From contig CAJQUW010006306.1 of the NCBI GenBank assembly GCA_907163375.1, positions 434,001-498,000 of the forward strand: a stretch of DNA of 64,000 nucleotides. Reading direction: 5' to 3'. This document shows, piece after piece, positions 32,761-43,466 of this stretch (positions within the stretch are counted from its first letter, which is position 1; each line of letters begins with the position of its first letter). The translations under genes and the position numbers were made by a program. The notes beneath the pieces are model-generated. The model saw nothing but the letters and a program-made list of their open reading frames with translations, was not told the origin of the DNA and did no database searches. Origin of the DNA: Prostheceraeus crozeri (taxonomy: Eukaryota; Platyhelminthes; Polycladida; Euryleptidae).

Positions 32761-33065
32761 TTTTCAATATCCTTTTCTTTAGAATGAATGATTTTGCTAA
32801 TCATACCAAGTTACCATTCAAAATTTGATTGACCAGATGACCAGATGATCTCTTGGTTTTAGATAGATTACATAGATTTTGCTATGTATGCTTCCATGGA
32901 AATCTAAATAGTAGTATGGACATCTAACTTTTTAGATTTCCATGATACATCGTAGTGGAAATCATGACAAAGCACTGATTTTGGAAGGTAAACAGTGATA
33001 TCTACTCGTGCTTAGCACTCGTAGATTCTCACTGTTTACCTCCTCAAATCAGTGCTTTATCCATA
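32761..33065. other. two hairpins, no gene
   Basis: An imperfect palindrome lies at 32890-32945 (CATGGAAATCTAAA and its complement). A second lies at 32970-33060 (AAAGCACTGATTTT and AAATCAGTGCTTT, with GTAAACAGTGA inside). They may be remains of short foldback elements. No gene is seen. Confidence 0.4.
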
Positions 33066-35154
33066 GACTTCTAAATTTCTCTGGACAGATAGGTGAGCAA
33101 AATTTGAAATCATCTTCTACATGTTCAGGCCAACCAACAGTTGTGTTACAGAAGATCGAATCTTGTAGCTAATCGAAAGGATAGATGACTATTTGATGTG
33201 TCTCTTGTGCGATTTAATCTAATGCAAAATACCAAACAAATATGCCGCTGCTGGTTGTCAACCTAAATGCAATGATAGTGTAACACCAATGCATTCCACT
33301 GCATAACAAGGAATTTTGAATCTGCATAGTTGCATCGAGTTAGTAGAAATATTATATCCTAACTAAACATTCCGTCTTGTGTGACCTCCACTTCCACGAA
33401 CCTGACGACAATACCATCACGAAGTACATAGATCATTATCGCTTGAAGAAAGTGAAAAAATAAAAAAGCGCAATCTAAAGGACAGTGTCATCAAAATTCC
33501 TTTATGTCTAAATTCTTCTCCAAACAACTACAAAGTTGCGATTCGGTAGGGCCACGTTTTTAAATACATGTCCTGGCAATGGAAGCACATTCGGAAGATT
33601 CTTTGGAAAGAAGATTTTGTCTAAAATCTACAAGGAAATCATTCTATCTGGGTTTGTGATATCTCAAAGCGATCATGGACTACAAAATGACGAACATAAG
33701 TTGAAATCCTCCCTTTAGTGTCGTCTGCGGATGTTCGCATCTATCACGTAGAGAGAAATCCATTCCAACAAGCACATATCATGTATCACAAGTTTTCCAA
33801 AGTTATCAATCTGATGACTTTTGTATAATATCTGGATGACCAGTCAGCAAAAGAAATTCGAAATCGGATTCAGTAATGTAATACTTGGGAAAGGCTGACA
33901 AAGTTGCTGGTGCAGTTGAAGTCTACGGACGGAAGATTAACGCTAGATCCTACCAATATCATTGAACATGCTAAGGGACAATTTCGAGAGGAAGAGAGAA
34001 GCCGCCGATTCCCACACTTTAAATGTCCTGAAATCAAGAGGAACAAAAGACGGAGATCCTTCTTATATTTCAATGATTACAATGATGATGGACTCAATAA
34101 GCATTCCCAACCTGAGCAGCCACTTCTGAGGAGGTTGGAACAGATATGGAGCGGTCCGACCTGTGATGGGACCCTTCTGAGAAAAATGACAAATACTCGA
34201 GAAAGTGCAATCGGATTATTTTTATAAGTGTTTTGACTGGACACGTCAAATGACTGGAGCAAATTATTTTAACTCCTTGCGTCATCGCACAGAGAGTGAA
34301 AATAAAATAAAAACAATTTCTCTATCGAAGTTTTTTGGACTTGAGAAATGTTAATGATAGAATATATGCAGTCACCCACAGAAGATGAAATGTATCCAGG
34401 ATGTAAATGCTTGCATGCAAGGACTGATTTCAATATGAATCCTAATAATTGAGATGATGCCAGTGGTGCTAGTTGAAATGCAAAAAAATGTGATTCCTGT
34501 AGTGAATGCACTGTCAGAAATATTAAGTTGGCAATGCTCGACATCCCTAAAGCTGCAAAACTTTTGAATAAAATTTATCATGGGGTCCAAACGCATCTGT
34601 GCTTCAGCCATGCATTCTTTGCTGGAGGCTATTCTATGAAATCCAACTGAATAGTTGTTTAAGAGAAAAGAGCTTCTTGCTTTAAAAAAAAGAAAGGATG
34701 GTGCTCAGGATAGGCCATCGATATATCATTTCTCTTGGTGACTTTTCCGATTACTTCATCGCAAAATCTTGCTGTGCATACGTACATGAATCAGATTTCC
34801 GAAATTTCAATGAAATATTTCAACAGCATGTGCAAGAAATTTGTTCATGAAATCTCAGATGCCTCATTGCTGAGACTTATTAGAAAAAAATCGCAAAAAT
34901 TGGCTAATAACGCGGAGGTCTGGCACATGTAATCAACGTATAACCATTCATTCTCATGCGCCCTTACTCCCAATTTACATGTACATAAATATAGACACAT
35001 ATACTGTGCTTTACCTGCATTGTTCTGGCAATACGTTCTCTAAAATTTGATAGCGCTTTATGACAGTCTATTTGCAGTAGTCTAATTTAGGATTGCTGGC
35101 CTGAACATGTATGAGGCGAATTTCAACCTATCTGTCCAGAGAAATTTAGAAGTC
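33066..35154. mobile_element. TA-flanked inverted-repeat element, Tc1/mariner-like, no transposase seen
   Basis: The ends match as inverted repeats for about 80 bp with small gaps: GACTTCTAAATTTCTCTGG onwards at 33066, and its reverse complement up to 35154, including a shared ACATGTTCAGGCCA further in. Each end is bordered by TA (33064-33065, 35155-35156), as in the Tc1/mariner superfamily. The 2.1-kb interior has only short frames; the longest (33904-34227, with FPHFKCPEIKRNKRRRSF) has no motif I know. It may be a non-autonomous or badly decayed copy. TA and TIR evidence is good; family placement is inference. Confidence 0.6.
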
Positions 35155-35224
35155 TATGCTTTATCATATACTTATTAAACGAAATTGTACAGAAATTACA
35201 GATATCATATCTAAATCAAAGAAA

Positions 35225-36275
35225 TCAAACAGCGTTGAGGCAAGGATGAAATAAATTTATGAACATAGCTTCCTTGGACTCACGGTCCAAGCGATTAGCG
35301 TCCGGGGACAACTGAAAGAAAGGAATAGCACTAAAATGACCGCCAGTACAGCTCACTATGTGTTTACTGACACTTAGCACATAGTATCTACTGTCTTTGA
35401 TTTGCTGGCGATGTACCGTCAGCCGATGTCGAAATACATCCCCCGTTTGGCCGATGTAGAATTTTTTACATCCTCCACAAACCATTTTATAAATTACGTT
35501 TGTTGATTTACAATTCATGTTTTTTCGAATGTTGAATGTCTTTATGGCAGATGGGGTATCAAAATCAACTTTGTTGCCTTCAATTATGATGCTGCAACAC
35601 TTGCATCTTGGCTCGCCACATTTCGATACTCCACTACATGTAATTGTCATCCGGTTATTCTGTGACAATATAGATTGAAGAGATCTAGGTTGTTTGTAGG
35701 CTCTCATGAAATTACAATTTTGGAATGGAGTTAGAAGATTTAATGTATTTGAAATAGAACGTATAACTTTATTATATATGTCTGGGTTACTCCTGTTGAA
35801 CTCGTGTACAAATGGAAAAATGTTCTTTTTGTTTTGCTTATAGTTATTGCTGACATCAGAAGATTTGGCTTTATCAATCGCATCATTAATAAGCGAAGAA
35901 GGATAATTCAAAGTCAGTAGACGAATTTTTAATTCATTGAAACGGTAAGTTCTTGTATCTTCATTTGAAACTATAATCTTTATGCGACGTGCCAAGTTGT
36001 AAGGAATGTTTTTGATAACATGAAGGGGATGAGCGGAATGAAAGGGAACATAACTCATTGTGTCAGTTTGCTTTCTGTATATGTCTGTGCTTATTAATCC
36101 ATTGACTGTGTCTTTTGTAACCATCACATCAAGAAAATTTAAAGAATCCGTGTTCATTTCATAAGTAAATTTGATAGATGAATCTAGGTTACATACTATA
36201 CTTTTGAATAATTCTAATTCGCCGTATTTGTCATCCCATATGATCCAGCATTATTTGAGAATCTGGCTGATTTTT
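35225..36275 (-). pseudogene. Penelope-like element, truncated inside RT motif C
   Basis: The frame 36157-35225 (310 codons, extended upstream to about 36275) begins in RT motif C (CWIIWDDKYGELELF), then LNFLDVMVTKD, the PLE thumb (IPYNLARRIKIIVSNEDT), a CxC zinc motif (CGEPRCKCC) and a full GIY-YIG nuclease (NVIYKMVCGGCKKFYIGQTG, RHRLTVHRQQ), ending NLFHPCLNAV. The open frame is intact over the part that survives. The 5' end breaks off at the catalytic YxDD box against a (TA)n tract at 36291. The family differs from its neighbour at 36345-39133. Stop TGA/TAA lies just before 35225, close to the end of the TIR element at 35154. Confidence 0.88.
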
Positions 36276-36290
36276 ATTTTACTTATAGCC

Positions 36291-36312
36291 TATATATATA
36301 TACATATATATT
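36291..36312. repeat. (TA)n tract between two PLEs
   Basis: TA repeats with one C interruption, directly between the truncated PLE and the end of the full-length one. Confidence 0.9.
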
Positions 36313-36361
36313 ATTGAATACCATTTTTTATTTCAACCTTTTGGTCAAAACAGCAATTTAG

Positions 36362-36400
36362 CACTAGCGCTTTCAATATATCTTCAGGTGCTTAATATTA
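36362..36400 (-). ncRNA. compact hammerhead-type motif, 3' end of PLE
   Basis: On the minus strand: CTGAAGA (36381-36387), a very short stem II, GAAA (36371-36374), stem III GCG-CTAG-TGC and TAA. The core agrees with CUGANGA...GAAA...UH. Stem II is minimal, and stem I (AGCA/TGCT) is short, as in the small hammerheads known from PLEs. Confidence 0.5.
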
Positions 36401-36483
36401 ACAAGTGATATAACATACAGGGAAATAGGCATATATTTAAAATTCACTGGAAAAAGATATCAATGTTATATCAGTAAAGAAAG

Positions 36484-37071
36484 TCATAAGGAATTCAGAA
36501 GTGGCCTATAGATATCAATGAAATATTTTTCTTTTACCTTGCGTTCAATATCATTGTCCGACCGTATCTTATAGAAAGGAAAAATGTAAAAATTACCGGC
36601 TCCACAATAATACATGTGTTTGCTTACTTTAAGTTGACGATATTCTTCAGTGTTTATCTGTTGTTTGTGCACACGTACTCTGCTTCGTAATGTTGTACTT
36701 GTTTCTCCTATATAAGATGCTTTGTAATTTGAGCAGGTCATTACATATATCAAGTTCTTTGAGTTACAATTCATATTGTGTTTGATGTTGAAAGTTTTGC
36801 CGTTAAAGTTATGAGATGATCCCTCCGTAATATACTCGCAAGTTCCATATCTTTTATCGTTGCATTTGGTAACAACATGAGTTTCATTTGATAGAAATTT
36901 TGAATTACATAATATGCGTCTGAAATTGATTGGTTGTCTTTTGCTATATATGAATTTTTTGTTTTTGAAGATTTCATTAGTATTGCAATCGCTTTGTAAT
37001 GAGGAATTGACAAGGTTTATAGTGGATCTAATATCAGGGTTTCTGGGATTATAAGTACTAACGAAAGGCAA
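36484..37071 (-). pseudogene. PLE zinc motif and GIY-YIG endonuclease
   Basis: C-terminal 195 codons of the PLE protein. A CxxxxxGTC zinc motif (CNDKRYGTCEY) precedes NMNCNSKNLIYVMTC and KASYIGETSTTLRSRVRVHK, the GIY and YIG strands with the catalytic Arg helix, and the end ERKVKEKYFIDIYRPLLNSL. It would nick target DNA to prime reverse transcription. It stands in another frame from the RT, by a lesion between 37071 and 37166. Confidence 0.88.
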
Positions 37072-37165
37072 TATATCATTATCATTTCTGTTCAGTTGTC
37101 AAAAGTTGAGTTCTATTGGATTTCTTAGCTCTTATAATCGCGTCATCAATTAATTTAGAAGGATA

Positions 37166-38773
37166 TTACTGTTTGACCAAAAACATTTTCATTTCTTGTA
37201 ATCTATCATTTTTCGTTGAATGATCAGAAACAATTGCACAAATACGTCGGGCTAAATTGTAGGGAATGGCCCTTCTAGTGTGTCTAGGATGGCAAAACTT
37301 AAAATGGAGGTATTGATGAGTATCGGTTGGCTTATAATATACGTCCGTTGAAATTTTATCATCAGTTTTCTTTATTAAAACGTCTAGGAAGGGTAATTCA
37401 TTTTTGCTCACCTCCATTGTAAATTTGATATTCTCATCAAGTTCATTCAAAATTGTGTTAAACTTTTTTAATTTGTCGTCGTTCCAATTCCATATAATAA
37501 AGCAGTCATCGAGAAAACGTTTCCAGTTAATAAATATGTCTGTAGCAACCTGTGTACCCCATAAGCTGGTAATGACATCCTTCAATTTAATTTCTAAAAA
37601 TCCGAGCGTAAGGGTAGCGCAAGTAGGGGCCACCGTAGTTCCCATGGCTGTGCCTTTGATTTGCTGGTAATGCTTTTCTCCAAATGCAAATGTATTGTTG
37701 GATAATATAAGTTGCAAACTATTAAGGATGAATTCATGCGAAAACCGTTGATCGATCAAATTTGGGTACTTCTGAAGCCAGTAATTTATGGCAGTGATTC
37801 CTAAATTGTGGGGGATATTAGTGTATAGGCTTATTACATCAAAGCTGACTAAAGTTGAATTTTGGTTGACTGTAGAAGGCAATTGACACAAAAAATCTAA
37901 ATCGTCTCGAATAAAACTTTCAACTTTTTTGCAATACGGTTTCAAGATAAAATCAATGAACTCAATTAACTTTTGTGTCGATGACTTTGAACCTCCAACA
38001 ATTGGTCGAAATTTGAGGTCAGTGGGAGAAGGACAAATGATGTATTCCGCATTCTGCTTCATCACTGCAGTTTTTATCTGTTGAGACTTGTGAATTTTAG
38101 GCAAGCCGTAAAATTGACTTTCTTCATATTCAAAATTTGTAAGATACGATATCTCGGCTTTTGTGAGATTTGTTTCAGTAGATGCACAAAGAAGGTTTCG
38201 AATTTTTGTCATAGTAAAGTTATCGGCGTTGTCTTGTATAATTTTGTAAAATGATTCATCACTGAGCATATGTAAAATTGTATTTTCATAATAATGTTTA
38301 TCCATTATAACCACTGCACCTCCTTAATCTGCTTCTTTTATGATGATGTCCATGTCACATGATAGGTTGTGAATTGCATTCAACTCAGATTGATCAATAT
38401 TAGGGACTTTAGAATTAATGTTACTAGATAAGTCAATGGATTCCAAAGTTTCACACAATTTGTCTAATGTTTGATTTCTACCTTTTGTAGGTATGAAAGT
38501 AGATTTATTTTTTCTTATGCTGAAATTTTCGTGAATATTCTGGTTGTCATTGCTGTGATAAAATTCCATCAAACGAAGTCGCCTTGTATAACTTTGAATG
38601 TCAGTCTTTAATTCGAGAACGTTCCATTTTGGGGTAGGAGTAAATTTAAGATCTTTCATCAGCAATTTCACCTCAGGTTGTTGAAGAGTTCTTTTTGACA
38701 AATTCAAGACTTTTGGATCTACCATGACAGGTGTCTGTGTCACTGTATTCGTTTTTTTCGGTACGTTTTCCAA
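37166..38773 (-). pseudogene. Penelope-like reverse transcriptase
   Basis: Two pieces in the same frame (38773-38324 and 38314-37166) are separated by one TAA in the otherwise conserved box before GGAVVIMDKHYYEN, where related PLEs have Lys. RT motifs follow in order: FYGLPKIHK, LVSFDVISLYTNIPH (motif A Asp), KGTAMGTTVAPTCATLTLGF (motif B), RFLDDCFIIW (motif C, both Asp present), NELPFLDVLI, then the thumb CHPRHTRRAIPYNLARRIC. This is the telomerase-related RT of PLEs. It is joined, after a frame change near 37100-37166, to the GIY-YIG domain. Confidence 0.9.
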
Positions 38774-39150
38774 CTGGCATGATCTAAAAAAGGCTTGGTT
38801 CGACTTTGATAATTAATTTGTGCCGGACGATCATTTTTAGGCCTATGTGATTCATGATTGATATGTCTTTCATTGTGATAAACTGCATCTTGTGCATTTC
38901 TTGTTGGTTCGTACTGTTGATTTCTTTTCTGTTGATATTGATTTTGTTTATTATTGAAATGGACTTCCCGATGATGTCTTGATGCTTGGCATCTTGTATT
39001 TTGACGATTGAATGAATCGAATTTCACAGCTGCCGCGTATGAATTGAATTTATTTAACAGTATGTTATATCGCTTGTTAATATTAAGCACCTGAAGATAT
39101 ACTGAAAGCGCTAGTGCTAAATTGCTGTTTTGATTTTTTGCAACATTTCT
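38740..39150 (-). pseudogene. PLE N-terminal leader region
   Basis: Open frame rich in Asn, Gln, Arg and His (for example FNNKQNQYQQKRNQQYEP), ending RTKPFLDHASWKTYRKKRIQ. The upstream end runs through the element's inverted repeat into (TA)n, so the start is uncertain. It overlaps the next frame by 34 bp in another phase. PLE leaders are poorly conserved; its role in RNA binding is inferred from the charge. Confidence 0.5.
39080..39118 (+). ncRNA. compact hammerhead-type motif, 5' end of PLE (antisense)
   Basis: Mirror copy within the other end repeat: CTGAAGA at 39091-39097, GAAA at 39103-39106, same stem III. Because the end repeats are inverted, this one faces opposite to the RT gene. 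Confidence 0.5.

Positions 39151-39152
<2 letters not shown>

Positions 39153-39189
<37 letters not shown>
39153..39189. repeat. (TA)n microsatellite
   Basis: About 18 uninterrupted TA repeats between the PLE end and the hammerhead at 39187-39283. Confidence 0.97.
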
Positions 39190-39192
<3 letters not shown>

Positions 39193-39283
39193 CAAATCTC
39201 AACAGATGTAACCACCACGAGACATGTTTCGGCCTGTTGGGCCTCATCAGTCAACAGGTTACATCTGTTGAGATTTGATAAAT
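39187..39283 (-). ncRNA. hammerhead ribozyme, type I, canonical
   Basis: All core elements are present on the minus strand. Stem I is a perfect 27-bp helix (39257-39283 with 39187-39213) with an internal loop next to the core, CTGATGA (39244-39250), stem II GGCC-CAACA-GGCC, GAA, a two-base-pair stem III ACATGT and the cleavage triplet GTC (39221-39223). The short stem III and the loop in stem I are as in active hammerheads of retroelements. It would cleave its own transcript after the C of GTC. It lies alone between two (TA)n tracts and next to PLEs, and is probably the end of a PLE whose body is missing here. Confidence 0.82.
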
Positions 39284-39307
39284 TTATCAATTGCCAGGTT
39301 ACTTGTC

Positions 39308-39309
<2 letters not shown>

Positions 39310-39361
<52 letters not shown>
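39310..39361. repeat. (TA)n microsatellite
   Basis: About 26 TA repeats, directly abutting the left end of the PLE palindrome at 39362. Confidence 0.97.
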
Positions 39362-39364
<3 letters not shown>

Positions 39365-39384
39365 AAATTCAAAACAAGATTGTT

Positions 39385-39440
39385 AGGAGCGCACAACATG
39401 TTTCAGCAAATCATTTGCCATCCTCAGGTGAAATCAAGCA
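39385..39440 (-). ncRNA. hammerhead-type motif (left arm)
   Basis: Minus strand: CTGAGGA (39421-39427), stem II GGCAAAT/ATTTGC-like, GAAA (39401-39404), stem III ACATGT and GTT (39395-39397); the first stem I pairs are CAC/GTG. The core fits CUGANGA with G at the free position. Confidence 0.55.
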
Positions 39441-39586
39441 AACAAAGTTAAAACAATCTTTAAATACAAAATTACAAGTCATTAGGTCACCGAGATAAAA
39501 TCACTGAAGTCACAAAATGAAATCAATTCTGAAGGTCACTTGCATTGGAAGTAGCTACGCAATAAAATACACAATAGAGCCATGAA

Positions 39587-39967
39587 TTACAAATCTAACA
39601 GCGTATTAATGGAGCTTGCCCTTTCATTCATGAGAGTGCTAAAGTCAGACTTCTTTATTATAATTGATTCCAGAAATCTAGGGTATTCAGTACAGGCAAT
39701 GATATCGAAATTTTCTTTCTTTGGTGGATGTACATGCATGCTTATTTCGGTTGGTGTTGGATACGCTTTCAAATGTTCGTTGATTCTGGTAGCAAAATGG
39801 CGGATAGAGCTGCCCACGTAACACTTTTCACAGTGATCACATGTGTATTTGTACACAACATTAGACTTTAATTCGGGCACAACTTTATCCTTATTAGAGA
39901 AAAAATTGCTAGTTTTCAAGGTTTTAAAACAGAACCAACACCAACCGAAATAAGCATGCATGTACAT
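39587..39967 (-). pseudogene. GIY-YIG endonuclease end of a PLE
   Basis: A 126-codon frame crosses from the right arm through the centre into the left arm. SNVVYKYTCDHCEKCYVGSS is the GIY and YIG pair, FATRINEHLK the Arg-bearing helix, and the end is SFSTLMNERASS-like with stop at 39587. The RT is absent; the first 20 or so codons come from the inverted arm and are not native. Confidence 0.78.
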
Positions 39968-40254
39968 CCACCAAAGAAAGAAAATTTCGATATCATTGCC
40001 TGTACTGAATACCCTAGATTTCTGGAATCAATTATAATAAAGAAGTCTGACTTTAGCACTCTCATGAATGAAAGGGCAAGCTCCATTAATACGCTGTTAG
40101 ATTTGTAATTCATGGCTCTATTGTGTATTTTATTGCGTAGCTACTTCCAATGCAAGTGACCTTCAGAATTGATTTCATTTTGTGACTTCAGTGATTTTAT
40201 CTCGGTGACCTAATGACTTGTAATTTTGTATTTAAAGATTGTTTTAACTTTGTT

Positions 40255-40310
40255 TGCTTGATTTCACCTGAGGATGGCAAATGATTTGCTGAAACATGTT
40301 GTGCGCTCCT
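40255..40310 (+). ncRNA. hammerhead-type motif (right arm)
   Basis: Mirror copy: CTGAGGA at 40268-40274, GAAA at 40291-40294, then ACATGTT. Same pairing as in the left arm. Confidence 0.55.
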
Positions 40311-40352
40311 AACAATCTTGTTTTGAATTTCAATAATTTTGGGCTATTTCCG

Positions 40353-40353
<1 letters not shown>

Positions 40354-40384
<31 letters not shown>
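40354..40384. repeat. (TA)n microsatellite
   Basis: About 15 TA repeats, followed by TGCCATC. Another (TA)n ending in the same TGCCATC lies at 41728-41752. Confidence 0.95.
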
Positions 40385-40387
<3 letters not shown>

Positions 40388-43192
40388 ATCGCGTAATCCG
40401 CTACTGTGAATGTCAGAATAAGCATATCTTTCAGATAAGAAACCTCAGCGATTCATGCGCTGTATGATCCAGTGATGATAATTATGATATAGCCCCTGTT
40501 ATGAGATGGTGAAGACAGTGCAATGACAATGGTAAAGAAGACGAAAGTGGCCTTGACGATGATATACCAAGTATGCATATTTTGTACATGTACCTACAAA
40601 TGTGAGCATGTCTATCGAATGCCCTGTAGTGACACTTATTTAATAGCAAAATTGTGAGCTATCAGTTTGTTTGTCTCATTTATTATCTTGCTTTATGCAA
40701 ATTTTGAGCCAAGTATTGTAGGAAGTTAACGACATGTGAGATCAGGATCTTTCTCAGTAGGCCTACCCATGGTTTGAAAACGATGGACACACTCTGACCA
40801 CACTTGCACCACTATTTGCTTAAGAAGCTTGGTAGTTGCTATTATTGTAGCCTTCTACTCCTAGTGTAAACCAGAATGTTAATATTTTGAAGATACAACA
40901 TTTTGTTATTTTCCTCTCTTGTGATGCAGGGTAAGCATGATTTTGAAAATTACACGGTACATGCAAAAGCCATTTTCAATAATTCTCTTTTATTTCAGAA
41001 TAGCAACATATGGCGCCCACTGAAGTTAACGATCATGGTATAGATGAGGAAGACGATTATGAACTCTAAAAAAAGATGAAAAAATAATTGCGTTAGAGAA
41101 GCCGGACGTCAGAATTTATCGGTGGCAATGCGAAACGATGGTAGGCCTATCAACCATTGGATAGTTACACGAAAGCAGCTGCTGCGCCTTAGCTCAAGGT
41201 CTTTCACGAACGAAATGCTACAAATGTCCTGTGGGATTAAGCGACAAGTGTTTCAAAGCTTATTTCATGGCGACATGAAGTGTTGAGCATACACACATCA
41301 GCAAGATAGTCGTTTTACAGAGCAAAATAGGCCTACTAAAGAGAAAATTACTGTGTGTAATGCATGTGTATCTGCATGAGTTTTAGAGACTGTTCTACAC
41401 TGCTGCAAGATCTGTTTTGCATCATGCAGCAATTACACAAATTACTTTTGAGTTAAACTACAAGTACAAATTGTAAACTATACATTATTTTAATCTGAAT
41501 TCGATTTACATGTAGCCTACATGCAGCTCAATAGTACATCAAGGCAGTTGCTATGAATAATGGACGTGTAAAATGAAATTTGAAATCCACAAGCAAGATG
41601 TTTGCAACAGACAAATTGTTGTTATTGCAGTTTTATGAAGTTCAATGCTTCAATTTTGCCCTTTATTAACACATCCAAAATTTACTACTTTTTAGGTGTA
41701 GTAGGAGGCGATGGCATATATAGCCTACATATATATATATATATATGCCATCTTCGAAATCGATCCGAAATGGCTCATCCATTCTACATGTAAGAATATT
41801 CATGTTTCGTGATGTTTCAAGCTATATTGATTGATGTAATTCGAAATATGCAAAGAAATCACTGCCGCGTTTAATGGGTTAATCGAACTTGTATTATTAC
41901 ATGCACATAGGCCAGAAATCCTTAGACATCCACAGCTATAGATACCATTCAGATTCACAGTATTGGAGGTATTTATTAATCAAAGGTATTTTCCGATTTA
42001 AGCAGATCAATTGATGAGATCAAAAAGCATACGCTCGTTTTTCTACACAGAATATATGTAAGTGAAACATCGTACATGCGAAGATATGAAAGTATTTTTC
42101 TAAGCAGCCGCTCGTCTGTAAAATTTGTTCCTGACATGATAAATTTGTGATCTGACATGATAATTGATTGAGTATGTGTTCTACCATAAGTAATTGTTTT
42201 TCATTGTGGTTTGGAATGAATATATTTATCTTGCGCTTCAGTTTAATTGCATTTTAATTTGTGCTCGGCCATTTCTCTCTCTCTTTCCGGAACTAAGGAC
42301 CGTTTACGATTATCATGGAGATACGCTCGTATCACTTAATCAATTCATCATTTTTCATTTCTGCGTAGACCATTATGTCTCTCAAAAGCAGGCAGACATG
42401 TTTCCACAAAAACTTCGTCAGAATAGAGGACTGAAGGAACTTTTAGATTTTCAATTTTTACAGACTTCTGATCCAGCAATGCCGGATGTAAAACAAGGAG
42501 ATCAAAAATACTTTATTTCAGGCTTGAAAATGACTCACGTCATGCGTCTGGAATAAAAAAAGTTCTAGAAATCCACGGTTGCATTGAATAAAGAATTTTC
42601 AATTTAGTGTTAATGGTCGGCAGATAGCAGCGACGGAAAAAGTATAGCAAATATGCAAACGCAACAATGGATTATTAAATATGCATGTATTGATGTCCTG
42701 TGAGACCATTACACATAATGAACGAGAATTGTTTTGTGAAATAAATTTTATGAATTTAATGATGCTGCATGAGTAGTTCAGGTGCACTACCAGACATCGG
42801 GAACATGCACCCGGCATCTATAGAAGGGATGAGAAGATTTGAAGATTGAGTCACAACTAGATAAGAAGAAATACTGCTGGACTTCAATGTCGACTGTGCG
42901 ATCCTGATCTCGGCCACTGTTCCAGCTCTGGTCTTCTAGTTTTACAAAATGTGGCCGACCAGTGCCGGTTAAGAGATTTAGAATTTCTTCTAAAATTTCG
43001 GTAGGAAGAAGGCAAGAACTAACAGATGACCCAAAAATGCAACGGCATCCAGACTATTTGCTCCGATAAATCAGTGCCGACAGCACTCTTCATTAAAAAG
43101 TACCACTGAAAAATCACTAATTATTGGTCTGTATGCATTTTCTGATTTCAGACGCTCCTTGAGGGAGGTGCGAGTCGCTGCAATGAAGGCTC
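40385..43192. other. no gene recognised
   Basis: AT-rich, with a (TA)n tract at 41728-41747. The longest frame (42194-42556, 120 codons, with DHYVSQKQADMFPQKLRQNR) has no motif I recognise and no start or splice context that decides for it. A possible acceptor lies at 40990-41000 (TTTATTTCAG). Confidence 0.4.
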
Positions 43193-43466
43193 TTAAGCCG
43201 AATTTACAGTGGCAGTAGACGGAGCTGCAAAACGCAACGTTAGTGACGTAGCTCATGTGCCTAATGGGATGACATGACTCTTGTTTGGACGGCCAAAGTA
43301 GACCAGTAGACGGAGGTGCAGAACGCAACATTAATGACGTAGCACATGTGACTAATGGGGTCACATGACTCTTGGTCATGCGGCCAAAGTATTTGCACTA
43401 TTGCAGCCGTTCTCATGCGTCATTTTGTAGATGAGGTGCGCACATGCACTAGCTCTCCTTTTGTTG

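Larger units (their letters stand above)
36345..39133 (-). mobile_element. Penelope-like element, nearly full length
   Basis: The 2.8-kb element is bounded by inverted repeats of about 75 bp (36345-36419 and 39060-39133, three or so mismatches), an arrangement known for PLEs. Within it, on the minus strand, come an Asn/Arg-rich leader, the RT and the GIY-YIG endonuclease in the canonical PLE order. Each end repeat holds a compact hammerhead-type core. (TA)n tracts lie just outside both ends. Three lesions interrupt the coding region: two frame changes and one in-frame stop. Confidence 0.85.
39362..40334. mobile_element. Penelope-like element copy with long inverted arms
   Basis: Arms of about 400 bp (39362-39760 and 39935-40334) are inverted copies that look identical by eye; a 174-bp unpaired centre (39761-39934) holds the core of a GIY-YIG nuclease. 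Each arm carries a hammerhead-type motif near its outer end. (TA)n lies against the left side, and another (TA)n starts 20 bp beyond the right. The layout matches the 5933-7115 element but the sequence is another family. Confidence 0.82.

Noticed and set aside
39130-39498. Tyr-Ile repeat frames across the (TA)n tracts
   Set aside because: They are translations of TA dinucleotide repeats.
42194-42556. 120-codon frame as a gene
   Set aside because: No recognisable motif, no supporting splice or promoter context, and a hydrophobic start typical of T-rich chance frames.
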